From positions 62,915 through 97,398 of the forward strand of contig PGYL01000021.1 of assembly GCA_002839645.1 (NCBI GenBank): a stretch of 34,484 nucleotides of DNA, given 5' to 3'. Under the pieces are notes generated by a model. The model did not search any database. It saw nothing but the letters and a program-made list of their open reading frames with translations, and had not been told where the DNA came from. Both the position numbers and the translations under genes were made by a program. How positions within the stretch are numbered: position 1 is the stretch's first letter; every line of letters starts with the position of its first letter. This document shows positions 1 through 7,685 of this stretch, one piece after another. Origin of the DNA: Methanomicrobiales archaeon HGW-Methanomicrobiales-2 (lineage in GTDB: Archaea; Halobacteriota; Methanomicrobia; Methanomicrobiales; Methanoculleaceae).

Positions 1-575
1 CCGCCGATGGAGGGTATATCGTCGGAGGTACGAAGTCACCCTTCAACAACGACATCGGGGACGCCTTCCTCATCCGCCTCGATGCCGACGGCAACACACT
101 CTGGCATAAGAATTATGGTGCCCCGGTCATCTTCGATATCGAGGAGACCGATGAGGGCGGGTTCGTCTACTCAGGCAACTACTGGTACGGCCTTGTTGAT
201 GCGAGCGGAGAGGAGGTCTGGCTCGAGAATATGGAGGGCCTGACCGGCTACGCCGTCGCCCTGCGACCTTCCGGAGGGTATATGGTTGCAGGCATGGATC
301 TCCGGAGCGGTGAGGGGTTCGCTCTCGGGACGGATAGCAACGGAGCGATTCAGTGGAACACGACGTTCCCCGCTGCCGGGGTTTACACGGCCGACACCGC
401 TCCCGAAGGCTACGTCCTTGCGGGCATCAAGTTCCTCTCGCCCGATACCAGCGCCGCCTGGCTGACCGGTCTCGAGGAGACGGCAAATCCCACACAGGCA
501 GCACCGGGATTTGGTGCGATCGGTGCCGGGGCGGCACTCCTCCTCCTGCTCGCGGGAAGGAAGCGGAGAGGGTAA
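1..575 (+). CDS. Secreted repeat protein, 5'-truncated, with PGF-CTERM-like anchor
   Basis: The frame is open from base 3 with no start in the window, so this is the 3' end of a longer gene. The visible 190 residues hold short repeats of the type GGY-[IV]-[VA]-G followed by D-x-DGNTLW or D-S-NGAIQW. These resemble PQQ-like or outer-membrane-type propeller repeats seen in many archaeal exported proteins. The C-terminus reads APGFGAIGAGAALLLLLAGR then KRRG: a PGF motif, a hydrophobic stretch and a basic tail. That tripartite layout is the PGF-CTERM signal processed by archaeosortase in Euryarchaeota, so cell-surface anchoring is inferred. The fit is by eye, and the ligand or function is unknown. 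It converges on the PKD protein gene with only 42 bases between the stops. Confidence 0.75.
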   Translation, partial: ADGGYIVGGTKSPFNNDIGDAFLIRLDADGNTLWHKNYGAPVIFDIEETDEGGFVYSGNYWYGLVDASGEEVWLENMEGLTGYAVALRPSGGYMVAGMDLRSGEGFALGTDSNGAIQWNTTFPAAGVYTADTAPEGYVLAGIKFLSPDTSAAWLTGLEETANPTQAAPGFGAIGAGAALLLLLAGRKRRG

Positions 576-586
576 TCTTCAATCAC

Positions 587-611
587 TTTTTCACTTTTTT
601 GCTATCAAAAA
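587..611. terminator. Oligo-T terminators between convergent genes
   Basis: The short gap between two convergent stops holds T5 (587-591) and T6 (595-600) on the plus strand. A5 at 607-611 reads as T5 on the minus strand. Oligo-T tracts without a hairpin are the usual archaeal termination signal, so each gene probably ends here. No stem is visible. Confidence 0.45.
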
Positions 612-617
612 TATGGT

Positions 618-1190
618 TCAGGGGTTCTCCTTGTGGAAGTAGAGGAACACTCCTACCCCCACGACGATGAGGGCAAGCAGGACGGGGATGAGGTGCGCGT
701 ACGGGGAGCCTTGTTCAGTCTCCGATTGCGGTGGGGCGTCGGCCGCGACCACCTGCGCCGCGCCGCCCCCGGGCACTTCGACAAAGAGCGCATACTGGCT
801 GAAGTGCAAGACAACGGCCTCGACGCTCCGGGTCTCCGGATGGACGGTGGTGGGGACCTCCTCCCAGGCGTCCGCCGACCGGTTGTACCACTGCACCAGA
901 AGCCCATTCTGCCCGCTGTCGTTGTAAACGGCATCCCACTGTTCCTCCGTGAAGTTGAATGAGAGGATCACCGGCGGCGAAAAGGCGGCCCCCTCCGGCC
1001 CGGCGATGCAGGCATACCCGGCAAACGCATACGCACCCACGCCGGGCACCGGGGGTACGTCAACCGGGCTGAGGGGCTCGAGGGTCACCGCCGCAAGCGG
1101 GTTCCCGGCGGCATCGACCGCCCTGACGCCCTCCGCGACAATGAGGTTTGCGGTGCCGTCAGGCGAGGCGATCCGGACAAACCGCTCCAC
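618..1190 (-). CDS. C-terminal anchor part of the PKD surface protein, out of frame
   Basis: This frame is open back to the G-tract at 1269-1297. The segment before the GTG at 1190 reads as a plausible linker (APTPTAVPGASSPG), so this is almost certainly not a separate gene but the downstream part of the PKD protein. It carries a compact domain of about 130 residues with a W-Y-N-R-x3-W-E-E-V-P motif followed by HFSQYALFVEV, a pattern I associate with C-terminal modules of archaeal surface proteins. A single membrane segment follows (HLIPVLLALIVVGVGVFLYF) with a short charged tail. One extra base, or two fewer, in the homopolymer would join it to the upstream frame as a protein of about 1222 residues. 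Confidence 0.7.
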   Translation of the reverse strand: MERFVRIASPDGTANLIVAEGVRAVDAAGNPLAAVTLEPLSPVDVPPVPGVGAYAFAGYACIAGPEGAAFSPPVILSFNFTEEQWDAVYNDSGQNGLLVQWYNRSADAWEEVPTTVHPETRSVEAVVLHFSQYALFVEVPGGGAAQVVAADAPPQSETEQGSPYAHLIPVLLALIVVGVGVFLYFHKENP

Positions 1191-4100
1191 GAGGCCGGTC
1201 TCCCCGAGGTGGAGCCGACCGGGCGATGATGCTCCGGGAACGGCGGTCGGCGTCGGGGCCCCCCCCCTCCCCCCCCCCCCCCCCCCCCCCCCCCCCCGCC
1301 CCCGCCACTGGCCGGCGGCTGGGTCTGGGTAGGTGTCGGCGTTGCCGCGGCGGGGCGGACGGATATGTATCCGGTCTTCACCACAGTGCTCCTCCCGGCG
1401 GCATTCTCCGCGGTCAGGTTGACGGTGTAGTTCCCGGCGGCGGTATAGGTGTGCGAGGGGTGACGGTCGGTCGAGGTCCCCCCGTCACCGAAACTCCAGA
1501 GCCAGGCGGAAGGCTCCCCGGCAGAAGTGTCGTTGAACGTAACCTTGATGGGAGCCGTGCCGCTGAGGGGAGCGGCACTGAACCCTGCGATCGGCGGGCC
1601 GAAGGCGCGGATTTGCAGGGATTGTGTGGAATGATCGCTGCCGTCGGAGACTTTCAGGCTGACGGTGTAGGTCCCGGGTGTCTCGAATACGTGGACCGGG
1701 TCCGACACGGCAGAGGTCTTGCCGTCCCCGAAGTCCCAGGACCACGATCCGGGACTCCCCACCGACGCATCCTCAAACCGGACCGCGAGCGGGGCGGCCC
1801 CGATGGTCACGTTGGCGGTGAGTCCCGCGGTCAGCGATTCGCGGACCGTGATGTAGCCAGTCTCGACCGTGGTGTTCTCTCCCACATCGTTTGCTACGGT
1901 CAGGGAGACGGTATAGGTTCCGGGGGCCTGGTACACGTGAACGGGGCGCCCTGCCGTCGACGACTTCCCGTCACCGAAAGCCCACGACCACGATAACGGG
2001 CCCCCCTCAGATGCATCCTCAAACTGGACCGCAAGCGGGGCCCTGCCTCCGGTCACGTTTGCGGAGAATCCGGCCACCGGCGGTGCGGTGACCGTAATAT
2101 ACCCATTCATCTTCCGGGTGTCGGTATCGAGTTCGTTCTCGACGGTGAGCGTGAGGGTGTAGATGCCTGCACTCTGATAGGTGTGGGTCGGGTTCTGGTC
2201 GTTCGATAAGCTGCCGTCGCCGAACTCCCACCGCCACTCCTCCGGGCTGCCGGTGGATTGGTCGGTGAACCGGACGGAGAACGGCACCCTGCCCACCGTT
2301 GCGTTCGCCTCAAACCCGGCGGACAGAGGCTCAAAGACAGTTATATGGCCGGTCTTTGTCGTCGTATTCTCTCCGGCACTGTTTGCAACGGTCAGGGAGA
2401 CGGTATAGGTTCCGGGGCTCCCGTAGGTATGCTCCGGGCTCCGGTCGGCGGAGGTTACTCCGTCCCCAAAATCCCAGGACCAGGACATCGGAACCCCGGT
2501 CGAGGTATCTGTAAATCTGGCCTTGAGCGGCGCGACTCCTTTCACCGTGTTCACGGTGAATGCCGCGACCGGCCGCTCAATCACGGTGATGTAGCCGCTC
2601 TTTGTCTCAGTATCGCTCCCGGCGGAGTTCTTGACCTCGAGCGAGACGGTGTAGGTGCCGGCGGCGAGATAGGGATGCTCCGGGTTCTGCTCGGAAGAGA
2701 TCCCGCCGTCGCCGAAACGCCATGACCAGGTTGTGACATCGCCGGTCGAGGTGTCCGTGAACCGGACGGTGAGCGGGGCGGTTCCGTTCCGGGTATCAGC
2801 CATGAATGAGGCTGTCGGAGGTTCGATGACGGTGATGTAGTCGGGTTTCGTGATCTCCGTACTGCCTGCCGCGTTGCTCGCGGTCAGGCTGACACTGTAG
2901 GTGCCGACTGCCGCATAGGTGTGCTCCGGGTTCTGATCTTCAGACGCTGTGCCGTCCCCGAAGTTCCAGAACCAGGTGTCGGGGCTGTTTGTCGACTCAT
3001 CCGTGAACCGCACGGCAAGAGGCGCGCCACCGGATGCCGGTGTAGCGGAGAAACCGGCGGACGGAGGCTCCGGCAACTCTGCACGAATAAGATCGGTCTC
3101 TGTGGCAGTGTCAGAGCCGAACCGGCTGCTCACCTCAAGCGAGACGGTATACTCGCCGGGGCTCTCGTAGGTATGCACCGGGTTCTGTTCTGTCGACCAA
3201 TCGCCGTCACCGAACTCCCATCCCCACTCCTCCGGGCTGCCGGTGGACAGGTCGGTGAACCGGACGGTGAGTGGAGCCGTGCCGGTGGCCGGGTCCACCG
3301 AGAACTTCGCCTCCGGCGGTGCTCCGCCGGTGTAGGTGAAGGCGTAGACCTTCCACTCTCCGCTCCGCTTGTCCTGCCAGACGATCCTGTCCCCGGAGAC
3401 CGAGGGAAAGAGTTGCTCGTTTCCCGCAATGCAGACCGGCATCTCGACTTCGAGATCGAGGTCACGCATGTAAATATCCCAGAGCCCGCCCCGTTTATCC
3501 TCCCAGGCGATGATATCCCCATCGATCGCAGGGGAGACCTGCTCGGCAGGATCGTCGGTGATCCTGTATTCCTGGCTGCTACCAAGATCGTACAGGTAGA
3601 TGTCAGGCCGCCCGTTCCGGTAATCCTCCCAGACGATCCGGTTCCCCGATATCGCCGGGTATGCCTGCTCTGCACTGTTCCGGGTGATCTGCCGTTTTTG
3701 CCCGGTCTGAATATCATAGGTCCAGATATCGCCGCCCCCGGTGCTCTCCTCCCAGACGACGTACCGCTCGGAGAGCGCAGGCTTCCACCTGGTCGCCGGC
3801 GAGCAGTCAAGATAGGTCTCCTGGGTGGTCTCGATGTTGTAGAGGCAGATATCGGTATACCCCTTGCGGGTATCGTACCAGACAACATGGTCCCCATGAA
3901 CGACCGGCATTCGCTGGTCGGTCGTACTGTTTGTAATGCGTTTCTCCTCACCGGAGAGCGAGTAGACGTAGATCTCCAGGTTGCCATCCCGCCGGTCCTG
4001 CCAGGCGATATGGTTCCCCGAAACGGACGGGTACTCCTGCCCGGCGTAACCGCCGGCGACCCTCAGGCCTTCGCTGCCGGGAGCAGTGGAGTAGTAGATA

Positions 4101-4285
4101 GACTTCCCATTCCGGCCGTCTTCCCAGACGACCATACTGCCGTAGATATCAGGATGCTCCTGCGATCCGCCGGCCGTGCAAAAAGGCACCGTATCCCCCG
4201 GTGCGGCAGCCGCCAGAGCAGGCGGGACCAGCAGTCCGGTGACGATGACGACACAGACTAACATCAGCGTTATACGTTCAGCCAT
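1085..4285 (-). CDS. Surface protein: signal peptide, 7-blade propeller, 8 PKD domains; frame lost at G-tract
   Basis: The ATG at 4285 follows GGTGATC at good spacing and a clear signal peptide (hydrophobic core, cleavage near ALAAA, residues 1-27). Residues of about 45-317 hold seven repeats of the type [VA]W-x-D-x-R-x-G-x2-[DE]IY, consistent with a TolB-like seven-blade beta-propeller. Residues of about 325-980 are eight tandem PKD domains of about 82 residues, each with W-x-FGDG and a H-x-Y-x3-G-x-YTVSL-type motif. A TP-rich linker leads into polyglycine coded by a run of 29 G. Beyond the run this frame reads arginine/serine-rich sequence unlike the rest, while the real anchor continues in another frame (618-1268). 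PKD-propeller proteins are typical of methanogen envelopes. Adhesion or an S-layer-associated role is inferred. Either the tract length varies in the population or the assembly is one base off. Confidence 0.8.
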   Translation of the reverse strand: MAERITLMLVCVVIVTGLLVPPALAAAAPGDTVPFCTAGGSQEHPDIYGSMVVWEDGRNGKSIYYSTAPGSEGLRVAGGYAGQEYPSVSGNHIAWQDRRDGNLEIYVYSLSGEEKRITNSTTDQRMPVVHGDHVVWYDTRKGYTDICLYNIETTQETYLDCSPATRWKPALSERYVVWEESTGGGDIWTYDIQTGQKRQITRNSAEQAYPAISGNRIVWEDYRNGRPDIYLYDLGSSQEYRITDDPAEQVSPAIDGDIIAWEDKRGGLWDIYMRDLDLEVEMPVCIAGNEQLFPSVSGDRIVWQDKRSGEWKVYAFTYTGGAPPEAKFSVDPATGTAPLTVRFTDLSTGSPEEWGWEFGDGDWSTEQNPVHTYESPGEYTVSLEVSSRFGSDTATETDLIRAELPEPPSAGFSATPASGGAPLAVRFTDESTNSPDTWFWNFGDGTASEDQNPEHTYAAVGTYSVSLTASNAAGSTEITKPDYITVIEPPTASFMADTRNGTAPLTVRFTDTSTGDVTTWSWRFGDGGISSEQNPEHPYLAAGTYTVSLEVKNSAGSDTETKSGYITVIERPVAAFTVNTVKGVAPLKARFTDTSTGVPMSWSWDFGDGVTSADRSPEHTYGSPGTYTVSLTVANSAGENTTTKTGHITVFEPLSAGFEANATVGRVPFSVRFTDQSTGSPEEWRWEFGDGSLSNDQNPTHTYQSAGIYTLTLTVENELDTDTRKMNGYITVTAPPVAGFSANVTGGRAPLAVQFEDASEGGPLSWSWAFGDGKSSTAGRPVHVYQAPGTYTVSLTVANDVGENTTVETGYITVRESLTAGLTANVTIGAAPLAVRFEDASVGSPGSWSWDFGDGKTSAVSDPVHVFETPGTYTVSLKVSDGSDHSTQSLQIRAFGPPIAGFSAAPLSGTAPIKVTFNDTSAGEPSAWLWSFGDGGTSTDRHPSHTYTAAGNYTVNLTAENAAGRSTVVKTGYISVRPAAATPTPTQTQPPASGGGGGGGGGGGGGGGGPRRRPPFPEHHRPVGSTSGRPASWSGLSGSPRLTAPQTSLSRRASGRSMPPGTRLRR
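1269..1297. repeat. 29-base C/G homopolymer inside a coding region
   Basis: There are 29 consecutive C on the plus strand (G on the coding strand), flanked by T then C9 (1259-1267) on one side and G then C5 on the other. On the coding strand it encodes polyglycine in the hinge between the PKD array and the C-terminal anchor. The frame upstream and the frame downstream differ by one base, so the tract decides whether the membrane anchor is translated. Such tracts are slippage-prone in cells and also in sequencing. Confidence 0.95.
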
Positions 4286-4447
4286 TCTCCGATCACCACG
4301 ATGAGAACTCCCCCTTTCGTCTCACACGATGGTGCCTGCAGGCGGATGGAGGCGGCGCCCCCATTCCGCCGGCGTGCAAACTGAGGTCCTACAGGGTGCC
4401 GGAGGATTACCGGGTCCCGCCGGATAAAGGGTTCGTGATGGCATGAG

Positions 4448-4472
4448 AGGGGTATAAACATATATCCCTTGC
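4448..4472 (-). promoter_or_regulatory. Candidate TATA/BRE of the PKD surface protein gene
   Basis: On the minus strand an AAGGG segment precedes ATATATGTTTATA, which looks like a BRE/TATA pair in otherwise GC-rich DNA. Transcription would begin about 25 bases downstream and leave a leader of about 140 bases before the ATG at 4285. This rests on composition and motif only. Confidence 0.35.
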
Positions 4473-4489
4473 GGCGGGATTTCACGAAT

Positions 4490-4512
4490 TACTATAAAAA
4501 TAGATAGATAAT
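4490..4512 (-). terminator. Possible oligo-T terminator after nfo
   Basis: Read on the minus strand, the segment is T/A-rich with a T5 run, about 70 bases after the nfo stop. It is the only candidate signal to end the long minus-strand operon before the PKD promoter. Confidence 0.3.
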
Positions 4513-4576
4513 AATTGGAGCAGGTTCCGCTCCATCGTCACCGACATTGCCGGCAGATCGAGCGCAGCACGAGAAC

Positions 4577-5425
4577 TCACGCACCCGCAAGGTCCCGGAC
4601 CTTCGCGATGTTCCCGGCATCGCCCCGCCGCTCGTCGACCGGGGTCTCGCAGATGAGGGGGAGGCCCCGGACGGCGGGGTGGCGGAGGATCTGCCGGAAC
4701 CCCTCCTCCCCGATGGACCCGAGCCCGACATGCTCGTGCCGGTCAAGCCCGCTCCCGAGAGCACCCTTGCAGTCGTTGAGGTGAACGACCCGGAGGTGGG
4801 CAAGACCGATCAGGTCGTCGAGCTCCGAGAAGACCGCATCGACTCCTTCCGCAGTCCGGAGGTCGTAGCCGGCGGCGAACGCATGACAGGTATCAAAACA
4901 GATCCCGACCCTTCCTTCCGCGTCAACCCCATCGAGAATGCGGCGGAGGTCTGCAACAGTCGTCCCCACGCTGTTCTTCTCCCCGGCAGTATTCTCGAGG
5001 AGCAGCATCACATCGCTCTCCCCGGCATCGGCGAGCGCCCGGTTGATGGCGGCGATAACCCGCTCCTGCCCTGCTTCAATGCCGGCGCCGCGGTGGTGCC
5101 CGAGGTGGGTCACAAGGTAGGGTATCCCGAGAAGACCACATCGCCGGAGTTCCCCGGTGAGTGCCGCGACCGATTTTTCAGATATCTCGGCATCCGGCGA
5201 GGCCGGGTTCGGCAGGTAAGGCATGTGGTCGACGACCGGGCCGAGCCCCGATGCACTCACCGCTGCCCTGAAGGCATCGGCTATTCCGGGGTCGAGGTCC
5301 TTTGCCTTCCAGCCGCGGGGGTTCCGGGAGAAGATCTGAAACGTGTCGCACCCCGCATCAAGGGCCCTGCCGACCGCGAGGTCGATCGAGCCGGCGATGG
5401 AGACGTGGCATCCCACCAGCACCAT
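4577..5425 (-). CDS. nfo: Endonuclease IV (AP endonuclease)
   Basis: The 282 residues match the usual length of endonuclease IV, the Zn-dependent TIM-barrel enzyme that cuts DNA 5' of abasic sites in base excision repair. Landmarks in order: GCHVSIAGS near the N-terminus, FQIFSRNPRGW, a metal-site stretch with HLGHHRGAG, LLENTAGEKNSVG (Glu ligand), ICFDTCHAFAAGYD (Asp/His ligands), HLNDCKGALGSGLDRHEHVG and the final Glu in LICETP. All are intact. The ATG at 5425 puts the first conserved motif at residue 6. The gene begins 25 bases after the aksF stop on the same strand, so it is probably the last gene of the coenzyme B operon, although its role (DNA repair) is unrelated. Confidence 0.95.
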   Translation of the reverse strand: MVLVGCHVSIAGSIDLAVGRALDAGCDTFQIFSRNPRGWKAKDLDPGIADAFRAAVSASGLGPVVDHMPYLPNPASPDAEISEKSVAALTGELRRCGLLGIPYLVTHLGHHRGAGIEAGQERVIAAINRALADAGESDVMLLLENTAGEKNSVGTTVADLRRILDGVDAEGRVGICFDTCHAFAAGYDLRTAEGVDAVFSELDDLIGLAHLRVVHLNDCKGALGSGLDRHEHVGLGSIGEEGFRQILRHPAVRGLPLICETPVDERRGDAGNIAKVRDLAGA

Positions 5426-5450
5426 AGCGTAACTCTCAACCCTGAAGCGT

Positions 5451-6419
5451 TTAGGTCTTCCTCCGCCCGACCTCGCGGAGCACCGCCGCCCCGAACTCCC
5501 GGGTGCCGGCGACGCCGCCGAGGTCGCGGGTCCGGACGCCCGCCCCGAGCACCCGGCAAACCGCCTCCTCCACGGCCGCTGCGGATGCAGGATCGCCGAG
5601 GTGCGAGAGCAGCATCGCGGCGCTCCTGATGGCTGCTACGGGGTTTGCAATATTTTGGCCCGCAATATCGGGGGCGCTCCCATGCACGGGCTCAAAGAGG
5701 GCGGCACGCTTTCCGATGTTGGCACTCGGGAGCAGCCCGAGCCCCCCCACCAGGTAGGCGGCGGCGTCGGAGAGGATATCTCCAAACATATTGGTGGTCA
5801 CGACAACGTCGTAACAGTCCGGGTGCATCAGGAGGTCGAGGCAGAGCGCATCGATGTAGCGGGCCCTGCTGGGAACTCCCATCCGGGCGGCCGCCGCCGT
5901 GCAGATCTCGACGAAGAGGCAGTCGGACTTCAACACGTTCGCCTTGTTGCCGATGGTGAGGTGGCGGCGGGATCCGGCGAGGGTGCAGGCGTAGCGGGCG
6001 ATCCGCTCGCTCCCCCGCCGGGAGACGACCCGGACGGTGCAGGCCCGGTCCGGCTCCGTCCACTCGATACCAGAGTAGAGCCCCTCGGTGTTCTCCCGCA
6101 CGATGACGATATCGACACCTTCGCCCTGTATCGGGCGGACGTTCGCGTAGAGGTCGAGAGCATGGCGGATCTGGAGGAGGACGCTCCGGTAGCCGGGGTC
6201 CGGCGGTGTCGTGACTGCCCCAAAGAGGATGGCATCCGCTGACTCCAGATCGACCATCGTCTCCTCTCCGCAGGCGCTCCCGGTCCGTTCCCAGAGCCCG
6301 TACCCCACCTCGACGTCGAAGAACTCGAAGTCCGGGCGTAGGGCTGCGAGGATATCGCGGGCGACCGGGACGACCTCGTGCCCGATGCCGTCGCCTTCAA
6401 CGACCGCTACCTTCGTCAC
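5451..6419 (-). CDS. aksF: Homoisocitrate dehydrogenase (coenzyme B pathway), AksF
   Basis: This NAD(P)-dependent beta-decarboxylating dehydrogenase of 322 residues oxidises homoisocitrate and its longer homologues to 2-oxo acids, in the chain elongation that leads to 2-oxosuberate. Family motifs seen: GDGIGHEVVP at the N-terminus, an R-x8-N-x-RP substrate region (RHALDLYANVRP), RENTEGLYSG as in isocitrate/homoisocitrate enzymes rather than the REL-T-GG-I-YFG form of LeuB, NMFGDILSD (metal Asp) and EPVHGSAPDIAG (nucleotide binding). I chose the GTG at 6419 because GGAGGG lies about 8 bases upstream and it places the first motif at residue 9. An upstream start would add a low-complexity extension. 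It overlaps the preceding gene by 23 bases. LeuB is the alternative, but the neighbours favour AksF. Confidence 0.88.
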   Translation of the reverse strand: MTKVAVVEGDGIGHEVVPVARDILAALRPDFEFFDVEVGYGLWERTGSACGEETMVDLESADAILFGAVTTPPDPGYRSVLLQIRHALDLYANVRPIQGEGVDIVIVRENTEGLYSGIEWTEPDRACTVRVVSRRGSERIARYACTLAGSRRHLTIGNKANVLKSDCLFVEICTAAAARMGVPSRARYIDALCLDLLMHPDCYDVVVTTNMFGDILSDAAAYLVGGLGLLPSANIGKRAALFEPVHGSAPDIAGQNIANPVAAIRSAAMLLSHLGDPASAAAVEEAVCRVLGAGVRTRDLGGVAGTREFGAAVLREVGRRKT

Positions 6420-7218
6420 CCTGTTCCCTCCATGCGGCCGTGACGCGCCAGACCGCCTCTGCAATGTCCCGGGACGACGCGCCCCAGTGGACCACCGCAC
6501 CAAACCTGCCGTTCCAGCGCCCTATACCAGCCCGCTCGCTCCGGCAGCACCGGGCGATGAAGGGCTCTCTTGCCACCGCTTCGAGCGGGCAGATACTCTC
6601 CACCACAATCCCTTCGCCGCAACACTCCCGCACCAGGTCTCTTGCCGTCTGGCATCCCGCGACCCGGTCGCCCGGCCGGAGCGTGTCCGCGTCAAGGGTG
6701 CGGGGGAAACCGGCTGCACGGCAGGGGTAGACGTCGGCCTCGATCTCCCGGATATCCCTGATATGGTGCTCAAAGATGACCTCGAGGTCTCCAAAGAGCC
6801 CGGTTTTCTCAAGGTCAAGAAGCGTGGCCGAGAGGTGGGGGCGGGGCGGAGTGATGTCATAGACATGGATGCGGAGGAAACCCGAGAGGTCCGGATCGAG
6901 CACGAACGTGGTCTGTTCGCCGTGGCCGGTGAATATGGTGCAGCGGTACCCGGACCGCATGGCCTCCTGTACTAAGAATGTTCGATCCTGAACGTTCACG
7001 CGATCCGGATAGCGGTAGACATCGTCGCCGGTGGCGAGCACCCGGGCCGAAAGCACGTTTCGCATCAGCCCGGTCCCGTTCGGGTCGGTCTCCACCTCGA
7101 GCACCTCCGTGCCGTCGGCGGTCTCCCGCACCAGGTAGCGCGAGAGGAAGTAGGCCTGATTCCCGTACGGTGTGCTGGTCGCGGACCCGACATATTTGCA
7201 ATGGGGGGGAAAGATCAT
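6397..7218 (-). CDS. Conserved protein of unknown function in the coenzyme B operon
   Basis: I do not recognise this 273-residue protein. It starts MIFPPHCKYVGSATSTPYGN, has no signal peptide or membrane segment, and contains an FTGHGEQTTFVLDP motif, an HVYDITPPRPHLS motif and an FEHHIRDI motif. The C-terminal third has several cysteines (VYPCRA, GCQTA, ECCGEG, ESICPLE, ARCCRSE). The His- and Cys-rich motifs would suit metal or Fe-S binding, but that is a guess. The start at 7218 is well supported: GGAGGT sits 7 bases upstream and the ATG overlaps the aksE stop as ATGA. Its tight place between aksE and aksF suggests a job in coenzyme B synthesis, possibly after 2-oxosuberate. Confidence 0.85.
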   Translation of the reverse strand: MIFPPHCKYVGSATSTPYGNQAYFLSRYLVRETADGTEVLEVETDPNGTGLMRNVLSARVLATGDDVYRYPDRVNVQDRTFLVQEAMRSGYRCTIFTGHGEQTTFVLDPDLSGFLRIHVYDITPPRPHLSATLLDLEKTGLFGDLEVIFEHHIRDIREIEADVYPCRAAGFPRTLDADTLRPGDRVAGCQTARDLVRECCGEGIVVESICPLEAVAREPFIARCCRSERAGIGRWNGRFGAVVHWGASSRDIAEAVWRVTAAWREQGDEGSGR

Positions 7219-7685
7219 CGGCATGACCTCCAGTAGGGGACCAGCCCTCCGGCCCGGAGGATGGCGACCATCTTCTCCGAAAGCGGGCGGGCGGGATAGC
7301 GCTCCCCGCCCACCTCCACCCACCCGGCATCGAGGTCGAATGCGACGCGAGCGCCGTCGGTGCAGGGGACCGCGGCCTCGATCACCGGGAGGCCGACGTT
7401 GACGGCGTTTCTAAAGAAGATGCGGGCGAATGACGGGGCGATGACCCCCACCACCCCGGCCTCCCGGAGGGAGACCACCGCCTGCTCCCGGGACGACCCG
7501 CACCCCATGTTTCTCCCGGCGACGATGATTGCGCCGGAAAGACGGCCGGCGAGCGTCGGGTCCAGGTCCTCAAAGGCGTGCTCCGCCCAGACCGAGCGAT
7601 CCTTTGTCCTGAGGTAGCGCCCGGCGATGATAATGTCAGTGTCGATGTCGTTGCCGAGACAGACGGCCGGTCCGGCTCCCTGCAT
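7215..7685 (-). CDS. aksE: Homoaconitase small subunit, AksE/HacB
   Basis: This 156-residue LeuD-like swivel domain pairs with the large subunit encoded just upstream to dehydrate and rehydrate homocitrate and its homologues. Seen: NDIDTDIIIAGRYLRT at the N-terminus, GRNMGCGSSREQA (the active-site Ser/Arg loop) and IAPSFARIFFRNAVNVGLPV. The loop YLRT is at residues 24-27 with Arg26. In the studied Methanocaldococcus homoaconitase this YLRT loop distinguishes the enzyme from isopropylmalate isomerase, which has a hydrophobic residue there. That supports a coenzyme B rather than a leucine role. Its ATG overlaps the stop of the large subunit by one base (TAATG), with a GGAGGGGG site just upstream. 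Confidence 0.92.
   Translation of the reverse strand: MQGAGPAVCLGNDIDTDIIIAGRYLRTKDRSVWAEHAFEDLDPTLAGRLSGAIIVAGRNMGCGSSREQAVVSLREAGVVGVIAPSFARIFFRNAVNVGLPVIEAAVPCTDGARVAFDLDAGWVEVGGERYPARPLSEKMVAILRAGGLVPYWRSCR

Larger units (their letters stand above)
4286..4576. other. Intergenic: end of nfo operon and promoter of the PKD gene
   Basis: These 291 bases lie between the stop of the endonuclease IV gene and the start of the PKD gene, both on the minus strand. I see no coding potential. On the minus strand, a T5 within a T/A-rich stretch (4490-4512) could end the long upstream operon. An AT-rich box with an ATATATGTTTATA core (about 4453-4466) could be the TATA box of the PKD gene. Confidence 0.5.

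Noticed and set aside
2921-4261. Plus-strand frame of 446 codons opposite the PKD protein
   Set aside because: The minus strand has a signal peptide, propeller repeats and PKD domains. The plus frame is a low-complexity mirror.
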